Of a DNA stretch of 64,000 nt, positions 50,705-61,050 are shown piece by piece. Both the position numbers and the translations under genes were made by a program. The notes beneath the pieces are model-generated. The model had not been told where the DNA came from. It saw only the letters and a list, made by a program, of their open reading frames with translations, and made no database searches. Source of the stretch: Saururus chinensis (Eukaryota; Streptophyta; Magnoliopsida; Piperales; Saururaceae); contig CP141142.1 in assembly GCA_035235625.1 (NCBI GenBank), positions 40,031,644 through 40,095,643 of the forward strand, given 5' to 3'. Each line of letters starts with the position of its first letter. The stretch's first letter is position 1.

Positions 50705-51500
50705 TGATTTTTATTATAGAAATGGTTGAGTTTTGCAATTTTGATGTCTATTAATGCCCTTTCACAACAGTTCAGAGATTAATTCGAATCCAGATGGAGA
50801 AATCTTGAATCAGCGGAAAATTTTTGAAGAAGACTATCTGCAAACTGAGGCAAAGGTAGTTTCACCATGCTTCAAAGATATCATTAATGATTTTCGAGCG
50901 CTTTTATGTTGAGACTTCAAACACTGCATATTGTATATTTTTCAGATTGTAACAATGTTTAGTGTAGCGGACACCATAAAAGAGCAGTTTTATGCAGAAG
51001 ATGGAAACGTTTTTAGGTTTGTCCTTTGTCATTCTCTTTTTTTCCATCTTGTCGTTCACCTTGATCACCTTGTACATTTGGTCAATTGGAGTATGCTCAT
51101 GTTTATGTATTCTTGTCATTGTAGAAGAGATGACCCTAAGATTAAAGAATTGTTTGATGCCATTCAACTCGCAAGAGAAGAATTTGATTCTATTGAGAGG
51201 CCAGCTCTTGAAATCGAAATTCCATCACCTAAAGGTGATACTCACTCCGTGCAATCACCACGTACTCCCACTAATGCCACACAGACCATCGAGTCATTGT
51301 TATCTAGACCGGTTGAGTCACCAGTGGCGGCTCCACTAATAATGGCAGACCAACCCCTAGATGCTGAAGCTGAACTGGCTAAGCTCGAGTCAGAATTTGG
51401 TAGTGTGACCAAAGATTACTCAACGGAGGAGATTGGTGGATGGGAGTTTGATGAGCTTGAGCAAGAATTGTCATCTGGAAGATCTGGAGAAACTAATTAG
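38662..51500 (+). CDS. Plant coiled-coil protein of unknown function (18 exons)
   Basis: Coding exons: 38662-38799, 39888-40085, 41177-41272, 42334-42386, 43314-43410, 43797-43870, 46362-46464, 46711-46821, 47362-47438, 47710-47776, 48196-48261, 48864-48971, 49059-49189, 50378-50444, 50565-50632, 50771-50855, 50946-51016, 51125-51500; 1986 nt, 661 aa, all phases compatible. An in-frame TAA abuts the ATG, fixing the start. The N terminus [20 protein letters not shown] is short and basic. A conserved block [20 protein letters not shown] lies at about 122-141 and [12 protein letters not shown] at about 163-174. Residues 245-420 are heptad-rich ([14 protein letters not shown]), and the acidic tail ends with [15 protein letters not shown]. 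It resembles a conserved plant family usually labelled only SMC-like or myosin/golgin-like; there is no ATPase head, so it is not a true SMC. Intron 8 uses a GC donor. Introns 3, 6, 10, 11 and 13 carry transposons. Confidence 0.88.
41342..41752 (+). mobile_element. 5'-truncated RTE-type LINE in intron 3
   Basis: Translation includes [20 protein letters not shown] followed by [17 protein letters not shown], the C-terminal end of plant RTE reverse transcriptases, then frameshifts and ends in an ATG/GAT-rich tail. Flanks carry a 15-bp duplication ATGATGAAACAAAGA (41327-41341 and 41753-41767). It is a dead insertion in the gene's sense orientation. Confidence 0.85.
44204..44369. mobile_element. 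Stowaway MITE inside the intron-6 LINE
   Basis: 166 bp, with CTCCCTCCGT at the left and ACTGAGGGAG at the right as inverted termini, flanked by TA (44202-44203, 44370-44371). Removing it rejoins the LINE reading frame. Confidence 0.9.
44905..45205 (+). mobile_element. Complete TRIM (miniature LTR retrotransposon)
   Basis: The left LTR (44905-45028, 124 bp) and right LTR (45095-45205, 111 bp) both start TGTTGGATA and end TAACA or GACA, sharing 'ggtctgggcttgatata'. Between them are a primer-binding site TGGTATTAGAGC (45029-45040, initiator-Met tRNA type) and a purine tract GCAAGGGGAGCG before the right LTR. The internal region is only 66 bp and codes for nothing. Perfect 5-bp flanks AAGTG occur at 44900-44904 and 45206-45210. 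The primer site suggests a Copia-type TRIM, mobilised in trans. Confidence 0.9.
45375..45826. mobile_element. hAT-type MITE with tRNA-like interior
   Basis: Inverted termini are CAATGTTTTGAAACC and GGGTTTTAAAACACTG, with 8-bp flanks ATTAAAGA and ATTAGAGA (one mismatch). Subterminal sequence is rich in CAACCTGGTTCAAC/CCGG strings. It sits in the intron-6 LINE. Confidence 0.82.
45557..45611 (+). other. tRNA-like Pol III promoter boxes within the hAT MITE
   Basis: TAGCCCATTTGGTA (45557-45570) resembles an A box and GGTTCAAATCT (45601-45611) a B box, at tRNA-like spacing. The cloverleaf is not intact, so it is a tRNA relic or SINE head, not a tRNA gene. Confidence 0.55.
47839..48161. mobile_element. 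hAT-type MITE in intron 10
   Basis: 323 bp with inverted termini TAGAGGTGGCAA and TTGCCACCTCTA and GGCCC-rich interior. Flanks CCCGTACT (47831-47838) and CCTGTACT (48162-48169) differ at one of eight bases. It ends 34 bp before exon 11. Confidence 0.88.
48588..48788. mobile_element. Stowaway-like MITE in intron 11
   Basis: 201 bp with left end ATTCCTCCGTCCAATATTAA and right end ...ATTAATCTAGGATGGAGGGAG, flanked by TA. It is the same family as 33709-33899. Confidence 0.85.
49253..49441. mobile_element. Possible MITE in intron 13
   Basis: A perfect 9-bp inverted pair, CATTTGGCA at 49253-49261 and TGCCAAATG at 49433-49441, brackets 189 bp. No flanking duplication was found, so the call is weak. 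Confidence 0.35.
50649..50699. repeat. AT dinucleotide microsatellite in intron 15
   Basis: About 25 uninterrupted TA units starting 17 bp after the exon 15 donor. Confidence 0.95.
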
Positions 51501-51915
51501 GCATAATTCTCTTCATGTAGTGAATATATATTCTCTCATGTAATTAAGGAAGTGAGCTCCTATAAGAATGTTAATATCTGAATTCATGTGATGTCTACAT
51601 TTGAATTTAGTTGTTACAAAGACGGAATCCCCAAAATGGAATTCTACTCAAATGTGAAGCAGTATGTCTAAGTTCTTTCATTGGTTGTAAATCTTTTGGA
51701 CTCGCAATGTAATTATATGAATCATTTAATCAAAGATTCAGTTTTTTTTTTATGACATAAATTTTGCCCTTTGGTTTTGTACATATCAATTCCCATCCTC
51801 ATCCAACATCCTTGAATAATAAATTTGCAGGTAATGCTAAATTTGAGTGAGAAGGAATAGATATTTTTGGATGGGGACGTGGGGTTCCATGGTTGTTCTG
51901 TGTCTTGCTTGCAGG

Positions 51916-52275
51916 TAGGGATGCCACTCGGGTCGGGTTAATGGTAAACCCGACCCGACCCGACCCTAATGGGTCAGGTTTGAGTTTCAAAAATAACCCT
52001 AATGGGTCGGGTCGGATTTTAGTAATCCAACCCGACCCGCCCCGAATATAAATATAAATATAAAACTTATATTTTTTATATATTTTTAATATTATTTTTT
52101 AAAAAAAATTGAAAAAAATAAAAAAAATAATATAAAAATTATTTTTTTAATCTATTCGGGTCAAACGGGTCGGGTTCGGGTTCGGGTCGGGTCGGGTTGG
52201 GTCGAGTTCGGGTCACAGTTTTGTGATGTGGGTTCGGGTTCGGGTTTGGCGAAACCCGACCCGGTGGCATCGCTA
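51916..52275. mobile_element. hAT-type MITE downstream of the coiled-coil gene
   Basis: 360 bp with inverted termini TAGGGATGCCACTCGGGTCGG and CCCGACCCGGTGGCATCGCTA. Perfect 8-bp flanks CTTGCAGG occur at 51908-51915 and 52276-52283. Interior is ACCCG/CGGGT-rich and AT-rich in the centre, with no coding sequence. Confidence 0.93.
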
Positions 52276-52283
52276 CTTGCAGG

Positions 52284-54470
52284 TAGTGAAGTGGCCTACC
52301 TGACACTGAAATGTCTGAGGTGGGGTTCTTCCAAAGCGTCTGCACGCCATTAGAAGAACATGAGGGTGCTGGAAAAACACCTACGCAGATTTCAAGCCAC
52401 AATTTTGATTCATGTCTCACCCACAAGTAGGACTTAGAAAGGTTCCCACTTATTACACTTGATACTTGTTGGCCATCTACAGGGGCACCATCATTATGTG
52501 AGGGCTTTCATGTTTTGGTCTCAAGAAACAAAACCAAGTGGGCGTAACATACTTTCTAAGAAGCAATCAAGGAGCCCACAAAATGAGCCTCAAATCTTCA
52601 CATACCTATGGGACATCCTTGTTAGCTTTGGAACCCAAATCTTGGTTTGGCAAGGGGTCCATCTGTCATTCCCATGACTGTTTCTATAAATGTAACCATC
52701 TCAGAACCCTACTTTTGAGCAAATCTTATTGCATGTATGATTATTTTCCGGGTGAGTACTCCTCAAATGTCCCCTTCCACGGATTATACAACTAATTTCC
52801 TTGATATCCAAACAAGTAGCGCCAAGAAGAAGTTACGCATCAACTGTTTTTGTTTTAGTTTTTTATAAAAATACAAGCAACTCTTGATCTAACTTATTTA
52901 GCACTCTATTAAAAGGAAAAAGAAATCTTAGAAATGGTAGAGCTATGTCAGAAAAGCTCTTATTATAGCGGGGGGGAGAGAGAGAGGACAAAGAAAACCT
53001 CGAGCATCGCACATATTGGCTTAATGTTGCCCACAACCAGGTGTGGGATGCAAAAGCCACAGTGAAATAAAATAAGCTGTCCAACACTTGCAGAACATAT
53101 AAGCCCTCACCACCTTTTCTCTGGTTGGGCAAGTCAAAGGAAGACAATAAAGAACTCAAAGCTTCAGACACTTAAAAAAGTAAAGCCAGGATTTCAGTAA
53201 GATAGTAACAAGAAAGAAGTGATAAAAGAGTCATTCTGAGCTCGTAGAACTTTTCTCCACTTCAACTTTAAGCCTTTTCTATATGATAATACATGCAGTA
53301 GCATGTCTGCTTACTTCAAGTGTTAAACATGCGTAAGCAAAAAAGGTAAATTGGCTCAGTTACAAAAGTAGGCAAGCAACATCCATTGTAAAATAGTACA
53401 ATTGTTATTATTTTCCTGTTAGAGCACGGAAATCCAGAATTTTTTGAGATATGGGCTGCGTTCAGATTCATACTTTGCTGTCTTGTAGTGGGAGTAGGGG
53501 GTGTTGCATGTAGACTGTCTCAGATACTAAAAAGAAGAGGATATATGTTTCCTGACAGTACAATGACGGCAAGGGTCTGTTGTTGTGATAATGATCATAT
53601 TTCATATATGATATAGTGCATCCTTGGTAATCCTGGCTTAATTGCCCTTAGTATAATAGGCATCGGATCAAAATCCGATGGCTCGCATCACGCGTGAGCC
53701 CGGCCCACCTAAACGGGCCTCGTGTTGCATTATTTGTTCTTAGTTATCTCCATTATATGCAATTTGCATCACTGTTTTGCAAAAGACATGAATGGTCTAA
53801 GTAATATTTTGAGGTTTATTGTTTTCTGTCTATGAATTGCTAAATTGTGTTTGTATCAGAACTAGCTAAAATTTTTTAACTCAGAAAAACTAAGCTAATT
53901 AATAATACTGTAATGTTTATTCTAAAATTGCTCCACCAAATCACAGTAGAGATGAATGCCCTGGCACCCATTTTCAGTTCTTTGAGTTTTTATTGTCAAG
54001 GATTTAAAATGAGCTTTTTACTTATACAGATTTATGACGCTAATACGTTTAATCTTGATAAAATGAGCTTATTCATTTCTTTGCTAAATGTGGATAATGC
54101 ATGTTTTTTTATGTCAGCCGGGGCATTACGCGTTATCGAATCGCACATTATTTTAAGGGGCAACTGGTTTTAATCACACATTACTTAAGGGGCAACCGGT
54201 TTTAATCACCCGCCAGCCCCTCTCTTAATGCGTAACAAGGCTCACGATGCCCGAGCCCATGTTTACTTTATCCTTAAGAAAGATCATTTGGACATGAACC
54301 GCAGAATTAGATTGAGAGATAATGATGTAAAGACGTGAAATGAAAATTCCAAGTTATTAAACAGAAGGAAGCTGGCCCACCAGAAATACTCCCCTCTATA
54401 ATTTTCTGGATTCTGATATTTGGCAGCACTCTCTACTTCTGACAGTTTCCATATATTAGCCATTTTTCTC
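52284..54470. other. Intergenic DNA between the coiled-coil and MAKR genes
   Basis: No gene is recognised. 53678-53705 holds GGCTCGCATCACGCGTGAGCC and 54235-54262 an approximate complement (GGCTCACGATGCCCGAGCC), possibly the ends of a small DNA element. A 33-bp tandem pair (aaggggcaac(t/c)ggttttaat) lies at 54144-54208. Confidence 0.45.
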
Positions 54471-54592
54471 TGGTTTGGCTCCATCCTACTTTAAAAGACG
54501 CTTGCCTCCCACCTCTCTCCCCTCAGTCCTCACCCAAGCTTCCCCACCAAGAGGCTCAGAGGGAGTAGTGGGTGATCTTACACAAGAAAACA

Positions 54593-54595
<3 letters not shown>

Positions 54596-54626
<31 letters not shown>
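54596..54626 (+). repeat. CT microsatellite in the 5' leader of the MAKR gene
   Basis: About 15 CT units ending 15 bp before the ATG at 54642. CT runs are common in plant 5' UTRs and may influence expression; no specific role is shown. Confidence 0.9.
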
Positions 54627-54629
<3 letters not shown>

Positions 54630-54641
54630 CTCTCACAGGAC

Positions 54642-55586
54642 ATGGCGAGGGATGTGCAGCCCTGTGACCAAACAGAGGACTACATAGACATGGACATCAG
54701 TTCCTCCACCTTCTTCTGCTACTCCCCTCAGTCAAGAGAATTTGAGTTCCACATGTCCACCAACCTCCATGAAAGAGAGACTGCCACCTCCCCTGCTGAT
54801 GAACTCTTCTACAAGGGCAAGCTGCTTCCTCTCCACCTACCCCCACGCCTGCAGATGGTTCAGAAGCTCCTCCATAGTCCCAGTAGCATCCATGACCAGG
54901 ACCTGGACTTCCCTGAGCAGAACTACATTACTGCTGCCACCACCCCATATGCATCTTGCAACATCTCACCTTCTGATTCTTGTCCAGTGAGCAGGGAGCT
55001 CAAGCCAGAGGACTACTTCATTGACCACCCCAAGACGTCCTGGTCCAAGAAGATCAAGCTTATTAAGCAGTCCACTTTGGGACATAAGCTAAAAGCTTCT
55101 AGAGCTTACCTCAAGTCCCTTTTCACCAAGTCCGGCTGCTCAGCTGAGTCTTGCACGGATGCGGCCGAGAACATGCAAAGATTTGCTGCTTCAAGGCCTA
55201 AGGTGGCGAAGAAGAACCCATTTGCCCAAATCTACAAGGAGAAGGCTGGTGATGAGAATGGAGCACACAGGCGATCCTTCTCGGGCGCAATTCAGAGAAA
55301 TTTGGGGGTGAAGTCCTCATCATCATCATCTTCTTCGCTGTCCAGCTCTTGTTCTAGCTTTTCCAGTGGAAGTTCAAATGGTTTTAGTAGCCCCCAGCTG
55401 CTTAGAAGAAGCGGCAGTGCAAATTCAGAGGTGGAGAGCTCAATTCAGGGGGCCATTGCTCACTGCAAAAAGTCCCAGCAGCTGTGCTATGCAAGGAAGA
55501 GTGTAAGTGATGTTGGGCTTTGCTCCTTGTCGGCCTCTGTGTTTGCTTCTTGTGACAAAGAGATACCAGGAATGTGTAGGGGATGA
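54642..55586 (+). CDS. Membrane-associated kinase regulator, MAKR3/MAKR4-like
   Basis: A single-exon gene of 314 aa. Residues 13-38 (DYIDMDISSSTFFCYSP...FEFHMS) are the N-terminal MAKR signature, and 53-77 (ADELFYKGKLLPLHLPPRLQ...) is the second conserved block. Residues 131-165 (KTSWSKKIKLIKQSTLGHKL onward) form a lysine-rich segment expected to bind anionic plasma-membrane lipids. A serine tract covers 225-249, and SIQGAIAHCKKSQQ (267-280) matches the C-terminal kinase-interacting motif shared with BKI1. Family knowledge: MAKR proteins are unstructured, membrane-bound modulators of receptor-like kinases; MAKR4 acts in lateral-root spacing. There is no signal peptide or transmembrane helix. 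A CT-rich leader precedes it. The MAKR3 versus MAKR4 choice is not resolved. Confidence 0.92.
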   Translation: MARDVQPCDQTEDYIDMDISSSTFFCYSPQSREFEFHMSTNLHERETATSPADELFYKGKLLPLHLPPRLQMVQKLLHSPSSIHDQDLDFPEQNYITAATTPYASCNISPSDSCPVSRELKPEDYFIDHPKTSWSKKIKLIKQSTLGHKLKASRAYLKSLFTKSGCSAESCTDAAENMQRFAASRPKVAKKNPFAQIYKEKAGDENGAHRRSFSGAIQRNLGVKSSSSSSSSLSSSCSSFSSGSSNGFSSPQLLRRSGSANSEVESSIQGAIAHCKKSQQLCYARKSVSDVGLCSLSASVFASCDKEIPGMCRG

Positions 55587-56757
55587 AGCTCAGAGAGTAG
55601 CATATTGGGAGGGAAATGATTGTTATATCTTGTATGGTAGTTTGATGCTTTGGTTCCATTTAATCATTGCATATTGTTTTTCTGCTTTTAGTTGATCCAG
55701 ACCAAGCAACTCAGTCGATGTTTGATCTTGTCAGTATCAATTCCTACTTCGTAAAGTACTTATTTAAAAATGTAGATAATAAATTGTTGTTTTTATATCT
55801 TGTTTTGCTTCTTAAGTTCATGGAAAAATCAATTATATCTCTTCAATGGGGGGATTGCTTGTGCATATACTAATACTAATATGCCTAAACTTGAATTATG
55901 AGTGTATATTATTTGTACGTTAATGACTGTTTGACCCAGAATCACATATGCACAAATTTTAGACCATTTTTTTTAAATGAAAGTTAAGGCACTGTTTGGA
56001 TGGGAATATAAAGCGGTTTTAAAGAGTAAATCTCTTTGTGAGAATCAAAGAGGCTTCAAAACCGATCAAATGTTTTGTTTAGCACTAATGATGTGACGTT
56101 AAAGCCGCTTTGTTTTAGTCCTGATCTGCTTAAGGGCACGTTTCAGTACCTCTTTAATAAACTTAACCCTCCTCATGAAGAGAAGATCAGCCATTTAAGC
56201 CATTTTCCTTTCCCATCTAAACTGACCCTAAAAGAAGAAGAAAAGAAAAGTTGTATCATCTACAACAAGACTTTGCTGACATCCAAAATTCCATATGGAA
56301 TGCAGTGAATGTCATGAAATCTATTTGTCTTTTGGATTGTTCTATACCTACTGTTTCTGTCTAGACTGAAGTACATTGTCTACAGTTACAGGCTTGGGGT
56401 ACTCCAAGCATCCTATATAACATCAGGTCAAATTTAGTTATCTAACCCAAGGACAAGTACTAAAGCGACTTTGTGATTGTGACCTACCCACATCCTTCCA
56501 TCATATTTGATTAACGGATTGTCCGTAAAAAACTTATCACAATAAAGTACATCGCCTTTGGGCCTGCCCCATGAGGTTAACCTATCCCCTTTCGTATCTA
56601 TCTAGTGGAACCGTTCTACCCTGTGCCTCCGAATACGTCATTTATTTTCTAAAAGGTAAATTTATAAAGTTAACATATGAAATTATTCATGTTCAGACAT
56701 ACAGAAAATGTTAAAACATATTAATAAGTGAAGAAGGGACCTATGCACTATGTGGCT

Positions 56758-56758
<1 letters not shown>
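55587..56758. other. 3' flank of the MAKR gene and intergenic DNA
   Basis: No further gene. An imperfect hairpin-like stretch at about 55990-56070 (aagcggttttaaag / cttcaaaaccgat) may be a MITE remnant. Confidence 0.4.

Positions 56759-56822
<64 letters not shown>
56759..56822. repeat. AT dinucleotide microsatellite
   Basis: About 31 uninterrupted TA units in intergenic DNA. Confidence 0.95.
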
Positions 56823-56825
<3 letters not shown>

Positions 56826-57008
56826 TATACCTCCATAGATAAAATAAGAAAATAACTAATACATAAGATTTTCTACGTATCTCCTACTTCATTATAGATT
56901 TAGGCACCTTAGAGCTGGGGACAAGTATTGTTTTTACTTTGTGATGGATTACTGTATGAGTTAGAGAATCACGTGTTAATGTAGGCGGCCTGTCATGGGT
57001 GATGGGCC

Positions 57009-57224
57009 CTAGCATCTCTCATCCACAAGAAGGATTTGTTGTCTCTTCCCAAATAATGTAGACGATAGAATAGCAATAGCGAAGAAGTATCCCGGGTACT
57101 CTCCCTGCAGGAGGCCCCGCCCGGTGGCTGTTAGGATGGAGTGCAGATGCCGGCCAGCAGGCCGGTGCACGACAAAGGACAGGGCAGAGCAGCCGACGGC
57201 CAACCCCACGAAAAATAACAACAA
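57009..57224 (-). pseudogene. Unidentified coding-like fragment
   Basis: A minus-strand frame of about 70 residues is locally GC-rich, unlike its surroundings, and reads like a membrane-protein C terminus (VGLAVGCSALSFVVHRPAG, then GEYPGYFFAIAILSS) ending LLVDERC and a stop. There is no ATG: a stop lies just upstream and the frame opens at TTG. It could be a last exon or a gene relic. I do not recognise the family. Confidence 0.3.
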
Positions 57225-58650
57225 CTATTAATCATAATCATGCTTTCATTTTATTTACTTAGCCTGGCCATGGTACTATAAGCAACTTAACAAGGGAAAG
57301 AACTAGGCAATACATTTAAGTTGCAGGTTGCCCACTTTTATTATAAAGAAAGTTAGTGTTGTGCGGGTTGTACGTATCTCAGCGTGCTCCCGGTGCATCG
57401 TGTGCTGACAGATTAAGATTGATGGTCTTACACCACCTCCTGTGTAACATGCGCCATATGATCAAAATTGTGTGGCCCAAATGCATCTGATAAACCAACA
57501 CGTGTTCCATGAACATACTAACAGGACTTAGAAATGGACTATATTAATATTTAGATAAATTACACTTAACTTTTGTAATTAAAAAAATTACACATGACAT
57601 CTGTCACCTAATTGACAAACTAAACTTATTGCCAATTGCTTTTGTATTCTACACGTTGTTTGTCATGACGCTTACTTCCTTGCCTTCTTTCATTACGGAC
57701 ATGGTACGAGTCCCTAGCTCCTTTCTAGTTGCAACTAATTAATAAGCCCTGAATGAGCAGCAATAACAAAGAGAGCAATCTTTTCTATGGAGAAACCTTG
57801 TCATTCTTACTTCTTTCACTCCTTGTGAATCTTCATTTTGAAATGTTATCGTAGTTTAATTTGACAGTTAATCTTTGTCATAAGAAAGTAATTTCATCTC
57901 TAAATAATTTTTAATGAAACATTTGCCCTTAAATCAGCTAATCTTAAACAGATTAGGGTCATAAATAGGAATCGATGACAATATAGGCTTATCCAGCGGA
58001 GCAAAAAACTTGGGCTTATCCGTTAGTGTGAGTAGGGAGCACGCATTTGCACACATCAGCATAAGCCTAGGCAATGCAAGTTGTAGATTTGAATATTACA
58101 TTGCACATTATTTTGGGGGCGGTGGGCGCCCGTCCTCTTTATTAACTTGTGTCATCAGATCTCGATCCAACAGCTCGTGATGCCCCCTTTAGGTTTTCGT
58201 ACTCATGTTAACTTTTTTGTATTAATAAATACAAAGCCTATAACTAGGTTAAAATTATAACCGGGCCACCAATCATTTTGTTGGAAGCTCATTTTTTCAC
58301 TCTTCCTTGTTTTAGGGATAGTTGGAAGCTCACTCTAAATTAGTTGTACGAAATGTTGCAGAACAAACTAAGATCTACTCAAGTGCCTTATCAAACTTCT
58401 GTGTCTGTTGATAGTTTTCTTCTCCAACATGTGAAAAACCATAATCTTTAGAAGTACATTAAGAAGCCAGTGAAAGGCATGACAAGTGTCTTGACAATGT
58501 AGCATTAAATAATAATTTCAAAACAAAACCCCACTTATCTTGTTGGAGACTTTTCAGTGCAAACAACCACCCAACAAAGTCCTGGGCTCCCCCAAAAGCT
58601 GAAAGCAAGGGAGGCCATGCTTTGATTTATTTATTTGCTTTCCATCTTAA
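57225..58650. other. Intergenic DNA
   Basis: No gene recognised. Short inverted strings such as ataggcttatcc / cagcataagccta (about 57985-58072) suggest an old small DNA element, but no flanking duplication was found. Confidence 0.35.
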
Positions 58651-59218
58651 GGGCTGTTTGGATAGCAAATCAACATGGAATTCTAATGTTGATTCGGCTG
58701 AATTAATTTAGGCAGAATGATTAAGAATCAGAATTATGTTTTGTAATGAAATTTAAGATTTTAAATTTCAACTAAATACTATTTGGATAGCATATTATTG
58801 GGTCGACTGAATCATAATACTTTTGCCTAAACTGACTAAAATACCTATAATTTGTTCCATCCCATACCCAAGTTAAGCAAATATGAGCCGTTGGACCTTA
58901 ACCTACTGGCTCATCATCCTAAAACACTTGAGCTTGGCATATTACTCCTTATGTCTTACATTAATAGCTCTATTTGTTTTTTTCAAAATGAACTAAAGTT
59001 AATTCATTTTGAAAAAAACAAATGGAGTTATTAATATGGGAAGAAGAGAGTACATAAATACTCATGAATTAAATAAAATGACCTCAGTTGATTCTAATTT
59101 TTGTCCTTTCTGACCTCCTCCATTACACGTCTTATATTCCAATCCGCATAAGCAAGGATTAAAATGCTTGACTAATTCATAATGCTTAATGCCACCGTTT
59201 TCTTAATCGAACATGGCC
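58651..59218. mobile_element. Possible degraded TIR element hosting a Stowaway-like MITE
   Basis: The left end GGGCTGTTTGGATAG and right end CGAACATGGCC are weakly complementary, and both subterminal regions are rich in GATT/AATC strings. No clear duplication is present. Confidence 0.35.
58945..59050. mobile_element. Stowaway-like MITE, near-perfect hairpin
   Basis: 106 bp with left arm CTCCTTATGTCTTACATTAA and right arm ...TTAATATGGGAAGAAGAGAG; the central arms ttttttcaaaatgaact and its complement pair closely. TA flanks both sides. Confidence 0.82.
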
Positions 59219-61045
59219 TATAGCATCACAAAAAATCAGTCATAAGGGTATCCCAAATTAATTTAATTTAAAAGCGAATAATAGTTATTTTCTTTTTTGT
59301 AACGTTTATTACTTTTTTCTTGAAATCAGACATGTAAATGCACATTTGATCGCACATAAGCATGCTCGCCTAATTACAACACTTACATTTAACTTGAGAT
59401 TTTATATGCTTTCGACTAAAACAATGACTCTTGAAAGTGAAAATTTCAGTTTTTAGGGTTCACCAGACAACTGATAGTTCTCCCAAACAGTGATATAAAC
59501 TACAAATTTTTTAGCATGGACTATTTCTTGCCTTAATCCAATTTCCAACTTCTCAATATTAGTTTATTTCAAGAACAAACGACGAATCAATTACTGTTTT
59601 CCTCGCCATTTATGCACTCCTAGCATCAATTTCTCATTCTCTACTTGAACAGTTTTGCACCAAAAAGAGATATGATATGAGGAAGTACTTCAAGGAGACA
59701 CCAGTGATGTTCCTCTTGGTGTCAATTCCTCATTCTCAACTTATAACAGGTTAGCACAAAACTAAAATATGATATGAGGTACCACTTCGAAGGAGACAAG
59801 GACACACACAGGATTAGCATGTGGGGTTGTCAGGAGAGTTGCAGTGGGTCTTTTTCCTCCCCTCATTTGGAGGTAAAGAGCTTTCGGATGCAGACTTTTT
59901 TCCGGCCAAAGTAGATGCCATGCTGTTTAACATCTTTATTCACAGTGCACATCCCTTCAGAGAAATAGTAGTCACTCTGGGTTTTGCGGGGCTGGGCCGC
60001 AGTATGCAAAGAGAAGATAAGCAAACAGAGATTCCTTCACTTTCTCTGTTTCTTACCTCTCGCTTTCCACTTTTTTTACTAACCTGCGAGGAAGTTTCAT
60101 CTGCACAGATTACTAAGGAAAGTTCATATTCACCACCAGGATTGATTTATGTACATGCTTATCTTTTTCGTGGGAAGAGTTTATCTGCATCACACGCATG
60201 CTTCAAAATCACCGGGGCTTCCAATTCTTCACAATGGAGATGATCATGTGAAGCAGATATAGTTGCATTCAGCAGTCGATCTCCCAGTTTCTATGCGGTC
60301 TCAACTGACCCAGAAAAAGAAAAGAAAAAAACAATAGAACAAGATAATGAACAATTCAAATGTGTTAGCTGGACTATGAGTGTGCTGTTGTGCTCTATAA
60401 AGCAGCAACTTCTACTGCAACAGGAAAGGCAGTGCAATGAAATCACAATCGTGCACGAACACCCACATGGTACCTCTCATTGTGACAAGCATTCACCTAC
60501 AATTAACAGCTTTCAGATGAATGAGCTGCATGGGCCCAACTCTGGTAACTGCAATCTGACTACGATCTGCCATCAACAGTTGAATTATGCAGGTGCTTTG
60601 TCCTTCAGTTTCAAAACAAAGACCTTGCACACGAAATATGATACCTTAGTTTTTTTCATTATTATTACCAGCATACTTAGTTTTCATCATGACCAACGTC
60701 ATCAAATAATCTCTTATTAGTCAGGAGTTCATTGCTCGCCCATCAATGTTCTGCTGTGCTCTCAAGGAAAGGTTCAAAACCTGTAATCTTCCAAAGAATG
60801 AGCTCTTGCACATATTATCGGGCATACAAGATTTAAGTAAAAGTTTAAACGAAGGATTTGAAGAGAAAGTAATAAAAGGGGATGTAAGAGGAGTGAGAAG
60901 ATAAATAACCTCCACTATTATAGTATAAAAATAGTGGGCGAATTTTTGTGCTCAAGAGGTAGGATGGCTTAACCTCCACTTTATAGTACAAAAATATCAT
61001 GATTAGTATGCTAGAAGATAAATAAATTAAGGATAAGAAATCTCC
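59219..61045. other. Intergenic DNA, no convincing gene
   Basis: Frames of 140 aa (59821-60243, GTG start) and 114 aa (60376-60720) exist but show no domain, no splice context and ordinary base composition. I treat them as chance frames. Confidence 0.45.
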
Positions 61046-61050
61046 TACCC

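Noticed and set aside
54475-54687. Possible upstream frame in the MAKR leader
   Set aside because: It opens with TTG, not ATG, and its serine-leucine run is the CT microsatellite.
59821-60243. 140-aa frame
   Set aside because: It starts with GTG, has no recognised domain and no gene signals around it; a chance frame is more likely.
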